19,445 bases of DNA from DAIOFH01 sp036745875 (lineage in GTDB: Bacteria; Planctomycetota; SZUA-567). The notes under the pieces were generated by a model, which made no database searches, was not told the origin of the DNA, and saw only the letters and a list, made by a program, of their open reading frames with translations. The first letter of the stretch is position 1, and each line of letters opens with the position of its first letter. Where the stretch lies: positions 1 through 19,445 of the forward strand of contig DAIOFH010000075.1 of the NCBI GenBank assembly GCA_036745875.1, read 5' to 3'. This document shows positions 7,574 to 15,332 of this stretch, piece by piece. The translations under genes and the position numbers were made by a program.

Positions 7574-9187
7574 TTGTATACGCAAGAGATGCTGGACCTT
7601 ATTGGCAGCAAAATTGAGCCGGCCCGCAAGCAAAACATGGCGAACATTCCCCAGCGCATGACGGCCGAGGAAAAGAGGGCGCTCCTGGACGAGTTCCACC
7701 CGGACTACCGCCCGGATAAATTCACCACCCTCACCATTGGTCCGAACAAGGGCGAAAAAGTCCCTCTCGAACTTGCCGCCCTGCTGCAGGCCAAGAGCCG
7801 GGTCGCCGGGATGGACATCGACCTCAACAATCCCGATTATGACGTCGACGTCCTGGTCATTGGCGGCGGCGGTTCGGGGAGCTCGGCCGCAGTCGAAGCC
7901 AACGCGGCGGGCGCATCCGTCATGATCGTCACAAAACTCCGCCTCGGCGACGCCAACACCATGATGGCCGAGGGCGGCATCCAGGCGGCGGACAAGGAAA
8001 ACGACTCCCCCGCACAGCACTACCTCGACGCCTTTGGCGGCGGCCATTTCGCCGCAGTCCCAGAACTCCTGCGCAAGCTGGTCACCGACGGCCCCGGCGC
8101 TGTGAAGTGGTTGAACGACCTCGGCGTCATGTTCGACAAGGACGCCAAGGGCAACATGATCACCACCCACGGCGGCGGCACATCCAGGAAACGCATGCAT
8201 GCGGCGAAGGACTATTCCGGCGCCGAAATCATGCGTACCCTCAGGGACGAAGTCTACAACCGCAAGATCCCGGTCGTCGACTTCACCGCAGCCATCGAAC
8301 TGATCCTCGACGACGGCGGCAAGGCCTGCGGCGCGGTGCTGATGAATATGGAAACGGAAGAAATCCTGGTCGCACGGGCGAAGACGGTCGTCCTCGCCAC
8401 CGGCGGCGCGGGAAGGATGCACTACCAGGGCTTCCCGACCTCGAACCATTACGGCGCGACGGCGGACGGGCTGGTCCTCGCCTACCGGGCCGGCGCGCGA
8501 CTCCTCTACCAGGACACCCTGCAGTACCACCCGACCGGCGTCGCCTACCCGAACCAGATTTTCGGCGCACTCGTCACGGAAAAGGTTCGTTCGCTCGGCG
8601 CGATGCTTATCAACCGCGACGGCATTCCGTTTGTACACCCGCTGGAGACGCGTGACGTCTCGGCCGCCTCCATCATCCGCGAATGCAACGCCCGCGGCAA
8701 GGGCATCGCCACTCCGGAAGGCTTTGGAGTCTGGCTTGACACGCCGATGATCGAAATCATACACGGCGAAGGCGCGATCGAAAAACGCATCCCCGCCATG
8801 CTCAGGATGTATTCGAAGTACGACATGGACATCAGGAAAAACCCGATCCTCGTCTACCCGACCCTGCACTACCAGAACGGCGGCATCCGCATCACCCCGG
8901 ACGGCCAGTCGGACATCGAAAACCTCTTCATCGCCGGCGAGGCGGTCGGCGGCATCCACGGCCGCAACAGACTGATGGGGAATTCCCTCCTGGACATCAT
9001 CGTCTTCGGTAGGAACGCCGGCCAGCAGGCATCGGCAAAGAGCAGGAAGGTCACGATCGGCAAGCCGAACCTCGACCATGTCGGCAAATTCGCCAAGGAA
9101 TGCCAGGATGCCGGGGTCGTCTCGGACAAGGTGTCCCCGCTGCTATTGCCGACCTACACCCACAGGAAAGAAGAAGCGATCGCATAG
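7574..9187 (+). CDS. Fumarate reductase-type FAD-binding catalytic subunit (FrdA/TfrA-like)
   Basis: The 537-residue protein belongs to the SdhA/FrdA flavoprotein family, which reduces fumarate or a similar enoate, or oxidises succinate. The FAD fold GGGGSG is at 97-102. Expected active-site residues are present: His319 (HPTG), Glu336 (TEK), Arg360 (ETRD), His432 (LHYQNGG) and Arg466 (NRLMGNS). The histidine that binds FAD covalently in FrdA/SdhA is replaced by Asn128 (GDANTMMAEGG), so FAD should be non-covalent, as reported for thiol:fumarate reductase. Odd features are a 95-residue N-terminal extension before the FAD fold and a C-terminus of only about 55 residues after VFGR, much shorter than the helical domain of SdhA/FrdA. 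L-aspartate oxidase is less likely given the HPTG motif and the iron-sulfur partner. It is the last gene before the terminator. Confidence 0.82.
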   Translation: MYTQEMLDLIGSKIEPARKQNMANIPQRMTAEEKRALLDEFHPDYRPDKFTTLTIGPNKGEKVPLELAALLQAKSRVAGMDIDLNNPDYDVDVLVIGGGGSGSSAAVEANAAGASVMIVTKLRLGDANTMMAEGGIQAADKENDSPAQHYLDAFGGGHFAAVPELLRKLVTDGPGAVKWLNDLGVMFDKDAKGNMITTHGGGTSRKRMHAAKDYSGAEIMRTLRDEVYNRKIPVVDFTAAIELILDDGGKACGAVLMNMETEEILVARAKTVVLATGGAGRMHYQGFPTSNHYGATADGLVLAYRAGARLLYQDTLQYHPTGVAYPNQIFGALVTEKVRSLGAMLINRDGIPFVHPLETRDVSAASIIRECNARGKGIATPEGFGVWLDTPMIEIIHGEGAIEKRIPAMLRMYSKYDMDIRKNPILVYPTLHYQNGGIRITPDGQSDIENLFIAGEAVGGIHGRNRLMGNSLLDIIVFGRNAGQQASAKSRKVTIGKPNLDHVGKFAKECQDAGVVSDKVSPLLLPTYTHRKEEAIA

Positions 9188-9218
9188 AACCCCGTAGTAC
9201 GTCTCCATCATATAAATG

Positions 9219-9250
9219 AAGGCCCCGGCGATTTGCCGGGGCCTTTTTCT
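9219..9250 (+). terminator. Intrinsic terminator of the hdr-flx-frd operon
   Basis: Arms 9219-9229 and 9235-9245 form a perfect GC-rich 11-bp stem (core GGCCCCGGC) with a 5-nt loop, running into TTTTTCTTCT. It begins about 30 nt after the flavoprotein stop, and the next gene is on the opposite strand. Confidence 0.93.
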
Positions 9251-9281
9251 TCTCTATTTCATCGGTAGTCGAGCAAGATTT

Positions 9282-9566
9282 TCAATGCGTTGCACGTACG
9301 CCCAACGGAACTCCCAGCGCTCTCGATATTTTCAGTATCGTTTCAAAGCGCGGCTTTGACCCGGGGGATAAAGTTTTGTACAGGCTTTCACGCCCAAGGC
9401 CGGTATCCTTGGCAAGCTGGGTTATGCCGCGGGCCTTTGCGACATCCGCCAGTGCGGCGAGGAAAACGTCAGTGTCGGGATCTTCCAAAGCCGCAGCAAG
9501 GTATTCGGCAATCACTTCCTCGTTGTCGAGGTGTTCTGCAACGTCGAATTTGCTGATTTTAATCAT
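9282..9566 (-). CDS. HigA-like antitoxin, addiction-module antidote family
   Basis: This 94-residue protein resembles the probable addiction-module antidote family. It starts MIKISKFDVAEHLDNEEVI and has the helix-turn-helix segment ITQLAKDTGLGRESLYKTL in the C-terminal half. Such proteins neutralise the partner toxin and repress their own promoter. The start at 9566 is chosen because it overlaps the toxin stop as ATGA and has GGAG 8 nt upstream; an upstream in-frame extension to 9749 lies inside the toxin gene and is rejected. Family recognition is strong. The name HigA is loose, since this subfamily is distinct from E. coli HigA. Confidence 0.85.
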   Translation of the reverse strand: MIKISKFDVAEHLDNEEVIAEYLAAALEDPDTDVFLAALADVAKARGITQLAKDTGLGRESLYKTLSPGSKPRFETILKISRALGVPLGVRATH

Positions 9567-9871
9567 GGCCCTTGCTCCTTGACTGCCTTCCATATCGCCT
9601 TCGCACGTGTTATATCGCGTTTTTGAGCAGCTTTGTCGCCCCCAGCGAGAAGAAGGTAGACCACCTCGCCGCGTTGAGCATAGTATACCCGATATCCCGG
9701 TCCAAAGTGGATGCGCATTTCTGAAATACCACCGCCCACGGAACCGCAATCGCCGAAGTTACCCGATTCGGCGGCGACGATCCGAGTGAGGATCCGAGCG
9801 CGACTTTTTTGATCCTTTAACGCGTCCAGCCATTTCCGAAAACCATCTGTTTTCTCAATGATAATCTTCAT
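9563..9871 (-). CDS. HigB/RelE-ParE superfamily toxin
   Basis: The 102-residue product matches the Gp49-like addiction-module killer family of the RelE/ParE superfamily. Recognisable segments are SGNFGDCGSVGGGISEMRI, GPGYRVYYAQRG and LLLAGGDKAAQKRDI, the usual core and C-terminal strands of this family. Related toxins are ribosome-dependent mRNA interferases, though some superfamily members act on gyrase; which applies here cannot be told. The toxin-first order with a 4-nt overlap to the antidote gene is typical of the higBA arrangement. The reading frame is intact, so the system may be active. The pair lies between two convergent terminal regions, a neutral position often occupied by mobile addiction modules. 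Confidence 0.85.
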   Translation of the reverse strand: MKIIIEKTDGFRKWLDALKDQKSRARILTRIVAAESGNFGDCGSVGGGISEMRIHFGPGYRVYYAQRGEVVYLLLAGGDKAAQKRDITRAKAIWKAVKEQGP

Positions 9872-9877
9872 CCTGCA

Positions 9878-9905
9878 ATTGTATCCAATCGAATACAGAA
9901 ATCAA
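9878..9905 (-). promoter_or_regulatory. Toxin-antitoxin promoter with overlapping palindromic operator
   Basis: On the minus strand TTGATT (9905-9900) and TACAAT (9883-9878) are separated by 16 nt. An 18-nt inverted repeat at 9880-9897 (7-nt arms TGTATTC/GGATACA, one mismatch, 4-nt centre) overlaps the -10, fitting autorepression by the antidote. The expected transcript start falls at or next to the toxin ATG, so the mRNA may be nearly leaderless. Confidence 0.5.
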
Positions 9906-9927
9906 CAATCTTTGGCATCATAGTTCC

Positions 9928-12900
9928 CTACTGCGACAGAAATCCGGTGACGTCCGCAAGGTAGAAACTGCTGCCGCCGTCTTCTTCCAGGCCGACCCAG
10001 GTCTGGCGTGGAGGATTTTTGGGGATGCGGAGCTCGACCGTCTCATAGCGTGCGTCCGGGCGTCCGCGCTCCTCCTGCGACAGGCCGCGAATAGTCACCG
10101 GCAGCGGGGACGACTCCTTCATCTCGCCTTTGCGGAGGAAGAAGGGACGCAGGCTTATTTCATTGCGGCGGCGGTTGGTTCCTGACGGGAACCAGCGGAT
10201 CTTCAATTGCAGCGTAACGAAATACGGGTCGTCCGAACGCTCTAGTTCCACCACATCCACATCGAGGTCAGTCCTCAGCGGGAACTTCAAGTACAACATC
10301 ATATCGGCCGGTGGGCTGGCATTCACCGTCATCCGCACCTGCGCCAGTTTTTCCGCCGATTTGTCGGAACCGGAACGGTCGACCTTCTGGACCGGGCTGT
10401 TGGGGTCGGGGCTTGCCGTGTAGCGCAGGCGATAGGGGGCGAAGTTCGGGGTGACCGGAGCAAGGTTGGCCCGGAGTTCCTCCGGGGTGACCGTCCAGCC
10501 GTTTTCCATCGCACCGTCGGCTTCGCGGGCGGCGTATTTCATCCGGAACAACAAGGGAGCCTGCATGGCAAGATGGTTGACCACTTCCAGCATTTGCGTT
10601 TGCGGGCGATTGACGGCCATCACGGGCGGGTTCGGGCCGACTCGCACACTCATACGGGTCAAGGCCATCGAGGCGCTCAGGCCGGTGATGAACATCGGCG
10701 TCCTGCTGACCGGGATGGCGGAGGGGAGCGGCTCCGAATTTCCCGCCCAGTCAACCATCGACAGCGGCGGACCGTTGGCGATCTCCACCCTGGGGAGATT
10801 CCTCACGCCGCCCGCCTCGTTGTGCCAGAGCGCTATCACCGCCTGGTCCGACCCGGAACGACGGAACACATGCGCTTCATACGGCTTTAGCAACCCCAGC
10901 GGGCCAAGATAAGTCGCGCCTTCGAGCATATCGCCAATCACCCGCGCGGCAAGGAACACCGGCCTTGCCATCGTGGAGATGCTCGGTTTTGCCGTTACGC
11001 TGTTCATGCGGAGCAGACCGCGGTTCGGGTCGTACAATTCGCCGAGAAAAACGATCTCAGGGGACAGCACCGACGCATAGATGGCACGCCGCATCATCTG
11101 TTCAAGCTGGCTGCGTTCTTCCGCCGAATCCGGTTCAGGCGAAAGTATGCGCGGTGCCGGCAGGGTGAGCCAGACGCCACGCTGATCCTTTTCCCTGTCT
11201 TTGGCCTCCAGCGGGTCGGCGGGCGGCGGCGGTGCGAGCGCGGTAAGCACTGCGGGGGGATAGGTCGGCCCCCTCGCCTGCTGGAACTGGGCGTACAGCC
11301 AGGGGAAAAACCTCGCCGCGTCAAGCCATACCTTGGCTGGCGGGTCGCGTTCCGAGGAAAATCCGCCGATTATGCCGAATTCCTCGGGAAGCCGGGCATT
11401 GCCCGGCGAGTCGAGTCGAACGTTCCAGGTCATCGGCATGCCGCCGGCGAATTGGGCCAGGGTGGCGAGAAATCTTCCGAATGAACCTGCCGGATCGAGA
11501 TGGGCGACGGAATTGTCCGCATCCTTGCCCCATTGCCATCCATCCATGAACATACCGAGGCGGTTGCCCGCCTCCATCAGGAGGGTCTCGAAAGCATCAG
11601 GGTATTCGGTGACGGCGGTACTGAGATTGGCGTTGTCGAACATGTCGGCAGGCGGGGCGACAATGCCGGTAACCTTGATGCCCGCAGGCCGAAGGCGGCG
11701 GATTTCGTCGCCAAGGAGATTGTAATAGGTATTGCCGTCACGGTCGCGGTTATAGCTGTCAAGCCAGGGGACGATCTTCACCTGGCGGACGCCAAGAATC
11801 TCCAGGGCGCTCCTCAGGAACGCCGGACTCTCCAGGGTTGCCATGGGCGGCGCGCCAGCGATAACGCCGAACATCGGCTTTTCCGATTTTGCGTCCAATC
11901 CGGCGACCTGCCGCGACGGCTTGGTGATGGCAAGGGAGCGCGTGGTATCGGCGAGAAGCAGGTTGTCGGCGTCATAAATGCGGAGATTTATGTAATAGAC
12001 GCCGAACTTGCTGCTGGGGATGACAATGCGTTCCTCCGATTTGTTTTGCGCGTCGATGGTGAGCGGCCTCGGAGCGACATCGGCCCGGCCCACCGGCTGG
12101 TTGAGGACGTCGGTGATGACAACGCGCCGGGAATAGCGTTTGCCCCGGAAAAATCCGGGATTGTTCGGATCGGGGACATTGTCGATGAGGCCGGAATAGA
12201 AAATATCGACCGCGGTATCCGCTCCCACCTCCGTGACGCTCGCCATAACGACGCGGGGGAGAGCCTTGAGGCGGACGTCATCGAACCATATGCTGCCGTG
12301 GCGGGAAACGGAAACGGCCTCGTCATCCTTGTCCAGGATGATGAAAAGCCGCGCCGCATTCGCTTCCGGCGGCGGATTCGAGACCAGCAGCTTTCGCGGA
12401 TTGACGGCCCAATCCGTTTGCCCCGGAAGGAAGTTGGGAATTTCGTCCTGGCGAAGGTACTGGGTGGCGGCATCATCGACGCGTATCCACTCGATACCGG
12501 CCCTGATCACGCCGCCCATAATATTTTCGTCGCGTTCGCGCAGTGAAAATTCATAGGAAAGATTCGGATCGACCAGGACGGGGGCACGGGTGCGCACACC
12601 GACCCGGGAACCGTCGAAGGACATGTGGAGGACATGGTTGTCCGCGTCGCGGTACGCGCCGGACAGAAACGGGCTTCGGTCCGGAACGATGGAAATGGTG
12701 TTTATAAGGTATTCTGGGAAACCAACGGCGCGGATCGGTTCCCAAAAATCCGGCCAGCCGTCGCGGTCGAGATCGGCCGACTCGGGCATGGGGATGCCGG
12801 TGTCGGGATCGCGGCGGTTTTCAAAATCGTGGGACAGTATGCTTTGGGCCAAGCGGTTGCGGTCGGTGACTGAAACCGTCTCCTGCAGACCATAGACGCG

Positions 12901-12993
12901 TTCCCCGGCATGCAAGGGATGCATGGCGAGAAGGCAAAGCAGCAGGGTGAAAATGCGAAAGCTGTCGGTCATGTGCATAAAACAAGGATACAT
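9928..12993 (-). CDS. Large secreted protein with jelly-roll and glycoside-hydrolase-like regions, function unknown
   Basis: No specific family is recognised for this 1021-residue protein. A hydrophobic signal peptide covers about residues 12-29, with likely cleavage after LHA. Residues 74-85 (DLDRDGWPDFWE) form a DxDxDGxxD calcium-loop motif as in dockerin or thrombospondin type 3 repeats. Residues about 90-245 look like a jelly-roll carbohydrate-binding module, ending in WFDDVRL. Residues 250-360 are probably a beta-sandwich. Residues 370-690 look like a TIM barrel, with FMDGWQWG at 482-489 and a Pro-rich insertion at 588-595. The C-terminal third is beta-rich. A clan GH-A type hydrolase or an inactive relative is plausible. 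No good Shine-Dalgarno precedes ATG 12993; ATGs at 12978 and 12972 keep the signal peptide. It is a single gene flanked by unrelated units. Confidence 0.75.
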   Translation of the reverse strand: MYPCFMHMTDSFRIFTLLLCLLAMHPLHAGERVYGLQETVSVTDRNRLAQSILSHDFENRRDPDTGIPMPESADLDRDGWPDFWEPIRAVGFPEYLINTISIVPDRSPFLSGAYRDADNHVLHMSFDGSRVGVRTRAPVLVDPNLSYEFSLRERDENIMGGVIRAGIEWIRVDDAATQYLRQDEIPNFLPGQTDWAVNPRKLLVSNPPPEANAARLFIILDKDDEAVSVSRHGSIWFDDVRLKALPRVVMASVTEVGADTAVDIFYSGLIDNVPDPNNPGFFRGKRYSRRVVITDVLNQPVGRADVAPRPLTIDAQNKSEERIVIPSSKFGVYYINLRIYDADNLLLADTTRSLAITKPSRQVAGLDAKSEKPMFGVIAGAPPMATLESPAFLRSALEILGVRQVKIVPWLDSYNRDRDGNTYYNLLGDEIRRLRPAGIKVTGIVAPPADMFDNANLSTAVTEYPDAFETLLMEAGNRLGMFMDGWQWGKDADNSVAHLDPAGSFGRFLATLAQFAGGMPMTWNVRLDSPGNARLPEEFGIIGGFSSERDPPAKVWLDAARFFPWLYAQFQQARGPTYPPAVLTALAPPPPADPLEAKDREKDQRGVWLTLPAPRILSPEPDSAEERSQLEQMMRRAIYASVLSPEIVFLGELYDPNRGLLRMNSVTAKPSISTMARPVFLAARVIGDMLEGATYLGPLGLLKPYEAHVFRRSGSDQAVIALWHNEAGGVRNLPRVEIANGPPLSMVDWAGNSEPLPSAIPVSRTPMFITGLSASMALTRMSVRVGPNPPVMAVNRPQTQMLEVVNHLAMQAPLLFRMKYAAREADGAMENGWTVTPEELRANLAPVTPNFAPYRLRYTASPDPNSPVQKVDRSGSDKSAEKLAQVRMTVNASPPADMMLYLKFPLRTDLDVDVVELERSDDPYFVTLQLKIRWFPSGTNRRRNEISLRPFFLRKGEMKESSPLPVTIRGLSQEERGRPDARYETVELRIPKNPPRQTWVGLEEDGGSSFYLADVTGFLSQ

Positions 12994-13029
12994 GTAGGCA
13001 CGGCGGACTCAACTGTTTTTGTGTTTTCG

Positions 13030-13061
13030 CCGAAAAATAAGCCTCCCGCGAACGGGAGGCC
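13030..13061 (-). terminator. Intrinsic terminator of the transketolase gene
   Basis: Read on the minus strand, GCCTCCCG and CGGGAGGC (13060-13053 and 13048-13041) form a perfect 8-bp stem with a TTCG loop followed by TTATTTTTCG. It lies about 32 nt after the tkt stop. Confidence 0.9.
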
Positions 13062-13092
13062 TGTCGGTTCTTTTTAGCCGGTGCGAAAAACA

Positions 13093-15126
13093 TTACCAGC
13101 CGGCGGCTTCGATCTTGGCGATGATGTTGTCGACCGTCATGCCGCACTTCTTGGCGACTTGTTCCGCGGGTCCGCTGTAGCCGAAGTCGTCGAGGCCGAC
13201 GAAAATGCCGGAGTCGCCGAGGATACCTTCCCAGCCCTGAACGATGGCCGCTTCGATGACGACGCGCTTTTTGAGGCGCTTGGGGAGGATTTTCTTCTTG
13301 TAGCCTTCGGCCTGCAGCTTGAAGGCTTCGAGGCACGGCGCGGAAATAACCCTGACCGCCTTGCCGCGTTCGCGGAGGATTTTCGCCGCCGCGAGGGCGA
13401 GATGGACTTCGCTGCCGCTGGCGATAAGAAGGATGTCGGCCTGTTTGCCTTCTTCCGGATCAAGAATGTACATGCCCTTCAAAGCTTCCTTCGCCGGAGC
13501 GAAGACGGTGCGGTCGAGGGTCATCAGGTTCTGGCGGGTCATGGCAAGGCAGGTCGGGCCGTCCTTGCGTTCGATCGCCGACTGCCAGGCGAAGACTGCT
13601 TCATTCGCGTCGGCCGGACGCCAGACATTGACGCGCGGAATCGCCCTCAGTGACGCGAGGTGTTCGACCGGTTCGTGGGTCGGACCGTCTTCACCGACAT
13701 AAATGCTGTCGTGGGTGTAGACGAAGATGGTGCGCTGGTGCATCAAGGCGGCCATCCTGACGGTCGGACGCATATAGTCGTGGAAAACAAGGAACGTGGC
13801 GCAATAGGGGATAAACCCGCCGTGCAGCGCCATGCCGTTGGCGATGCAGCCCATGGCATGTTCGCGGACGCCGAAGTGGATGTTGCGGCCGAGGAACGCG
13901 CCGGGGCCGATGAATTCGGGGAACTGGCCGGTCTTGATCTCGGTGTTGTTGGAGGGGGCGAGGTCGGCGGAACCGCCGACGAGTTCCGGCAGGACAACAC
14001 CCAGCTGGTTCATGATCTCGCCGCCGCTGGCACGGGTGGCGATGGCCTTGCCGGCGGGGAATTCCTGGACAGACTGCTTCCACTGCTTCGGCAGTTCGCC
14101 GGCGTAGACGCGCTGGAGCTCGCGGGCGGTGGAGCGGTGCTTTTTGTCGTAGGACGCGAAAAGGTCGTTCCACTGTTCCCTGATAGCGCCCCATTCGCCG
14201 CGCCTGACGTCGAAGTAGTCATAGACGTCCTGCGGCACCTGGAAGGTATCCGCGGACCAGCCGATGGCAGCCTTGGCGGCCTTGATTTCGTCTTCGCCAA
14301 GAGGCGCGCCGTGGGTCTTGTGGGAGCCTTCCTTGGTCGGCGAGCCCTTGCCGATCTTGGTGTGGGCGACGATGAGGCTGGGACGGGTCTTTTCGTTCTG
14401 GGCGTTAATGATCGCCTGGGTGATGGCTTCGATGTCGTGGCCGTCGATGTCCTGGACATGCCAGCCAAGGGCTTCGTAGCGCATGTTGACGTTTTCCGAA
14501 AAGGCAAGGCTGGTGCCGCCTTCGATGGTGATTTCGTTGTCGTCGTAGATGGCGATGAGGCGACCGAGCTTCAGGTGGCCGGCAAGGCTCGCCGCTTCGT
14601 TGGTGACGCCTTCCATGTGGCATCCGTCGCCCATGAGGGTGTAGGTGTAGTGTTCGATAATGTCGAATTTGGGGGTGTTGAACACTTCGGCCTGCATGCG
14701 TTCGGCGATTGCCATGCCGACAGCCATGGAGAAACCGGCGCCGAGGGGTCCGGCGGTGGCGTCACAGCCGGGGACATCGCCGAATTCCGGGTGGCCGGGA
14801 GTGCGGGAGTCGAGCTGGCGGAACTGTTTAAGGTCTTCCAAGGTTAGGAAACCCTGTAGGTGGAGCATGGAGTACAGGAGCATGGACGCGTGGCCAGCGG
14901 AAAGGACAAAGCGGTCGCGGTTCATCCACCTGTCGTCCTTGGGGTCGATCCTGAGGAAGCGGGTCATAAGGACCGCCGCAATTTCAGCCATGCCCATAGG
15001 CGCGCCAGGGTGACCGGAATTGGCCTTCTGGACGCCGTCGGCGGAAAGGAAACGTATGGTATTGGCGATTTTAGCCGTCAATTCAAGGGAAGGCGGCTGG
15101 AGTGTCAGGGCTGGCGTTTCCGACAT
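13093..15126 (-). CDS. tkt: Transketolase
   Basis: Transketolase is a cytoplasmic, thiamine-diphosphate- and Mg-dependent enzyme that moves two-carbon units between sugar phosphates in the non-oxidative pentose phosphate pathway. The 677-residue length is normal for the full three-domain enzyme. Visible motifs include SGHPGAPMG with His39, GPLGAGFSMAVG at 127-138, the ThDP motif GDG at 166-168 with Asn197 (YDDNEIT), the catalytic glutamate region GVREHAMG, and THDSIYVGEDGPTHEPVEH. AGGAG with a 7-nt spacer supports ATG 15126. The gene has its own promoter and terminator, so it appears monocistronic. 1-Deoxyxylulose-5-phosphate synthase is excluded by the transketolase-specific motifs and gene length. 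Confidence 0.97.
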   Translation of the reverse strand: MSETPALTLQPPSLELTAKIANTIRFLSADGVQKANSGHPGAPMGMAEIAAVLMTRFLRIDPKDDRWMNRDRFVLSAGHASMLLYSMLHLQGFLTLEDLKQFRQLDSRTPGHPEFGDVPGCDATAGPLGAGFSMAVGMAIAERMQAEVFNTPKFDIIEHYTYTLMGDGCHMEGVTNEAASLAGHLKLGRLIAIYDDNEITIEGGTSLAFSENVNMRYEALGWHVQDIDGHDIEAITQAIINAQNEKTRPSLIVAHTKIGKGSPTKEGSHKTHGAPLGEDEIKAAKAAIGWSADTFQVPQDVYDYFDVRRGEWGAIREQWNDLFASYDKKHRSTARELQRVYAGELPKQWKQSVQEFPAGKAIATRASGGEIMNQLGVVLPELVGGSADLAPSNNTEIKTGQFPEFIGPGAFLGRNIHFGVREHAMGCIANGMALHGGFIPYCATFLVFHDYMRPTVRMAALMHQRTIFVYTHDSIYVGEDGPTHEPVEHLASLRAIPRVNVWRPADANEAVFAWQSAIERKDGPTCLAMTRQNLMTLDRTVFAPAKEALKGMYILDPEEGKQADILLIASGSEVHLALAAAKILRERGKAVRVISAPCLEAFKLQAEGYKKKILPKRLKKRVVIEAAIVQGWEGILGDSGIFVGLDDFGYSGPAEQVAKKCGMTVDNIIAKIEAAGW

Positions 15127-15170
15127 GTTGGATCTCCTGGGTTGTAAACCAAAACATATAAAAAATCACA

Positions 15171-15222
15171 GCGACTGCGGCAATAACCGCGTCGCTACTT
15201 ATTGGGCCGTGCTACTTCGGCC
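15171..15222 (-). promoter_or_regulatory. Two hairpins in the transketolase leader
   Basis: On the minus strand the leader first forms GGCCG/CGGCC (15222-15218 with 15209-15205, 8-nt loop). It then forms GCGAC..CGG/CCG..GTCGC (15195-15171), an 8-bp interrupted stem followed 5 nt later by six T residues (15165-15160). The second resembles a weak terminator or attenuator. I do not recognise a known riboswitch. Confidence 0.4.
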
Positions 15223-15231
15223 TCAGTACAT

Positions 15232-15259
15232 ATTTTAGAACAATCGGGACTTAAGTCAA
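15232..15259 (-). promoter_or_regulatory. Promoter of the transketolase gene
   Basis: On the minus strand TTGACT (15259-15254), a 16-nt spacer and TAAAAT (15237-15232) make a good sigma-70-type promoter. The transcript would start near 15225, giving a leader of about 100 nt. Confidence 0.65.
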
Positions 15260-15265
15260 TACAAA

Positions 15266-15302
15266 GCAAAAAAACTCCCCCCGGCACATTGGCGCGCCGG
15301 GG
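15266..15302 (-). terminator. Intrinsic terminator after the NSS transporter gene
   Basis: On the minus strand CCCCGGC (15302-15296) and GCCGGGG (15285-15279) form a 7-bp stem with a 10-nt loop, followed after GGAG by seven T residues. It starts about 30 nt past the transporter stop and just upstream of the tkt promoter. Confidence 0.88.
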
Positions 15303-15332
15303 ATTTTCTCTATTTACATGTATTACAAGAAG

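Noticed and set aside
7496..9079. Long minus-strand open frame opposite the flavoprotein gene
   Set aside because: It is an antisense shadow of a conserved flavoprotein whose catalytic residues are all in the + frame.
11500..12546. 348-codon + strand open frame inside the secreted-protein gene
   Set aside because: The opposite strand encodes a signal peptide and a coherent domain series; this frame does not.
13660..14847. 395-codon + strand open frame inside tkt
   Set aside because: It is a shadow of transketolase with repetitive Gly/Val/Asp composition and no RBS or motif.
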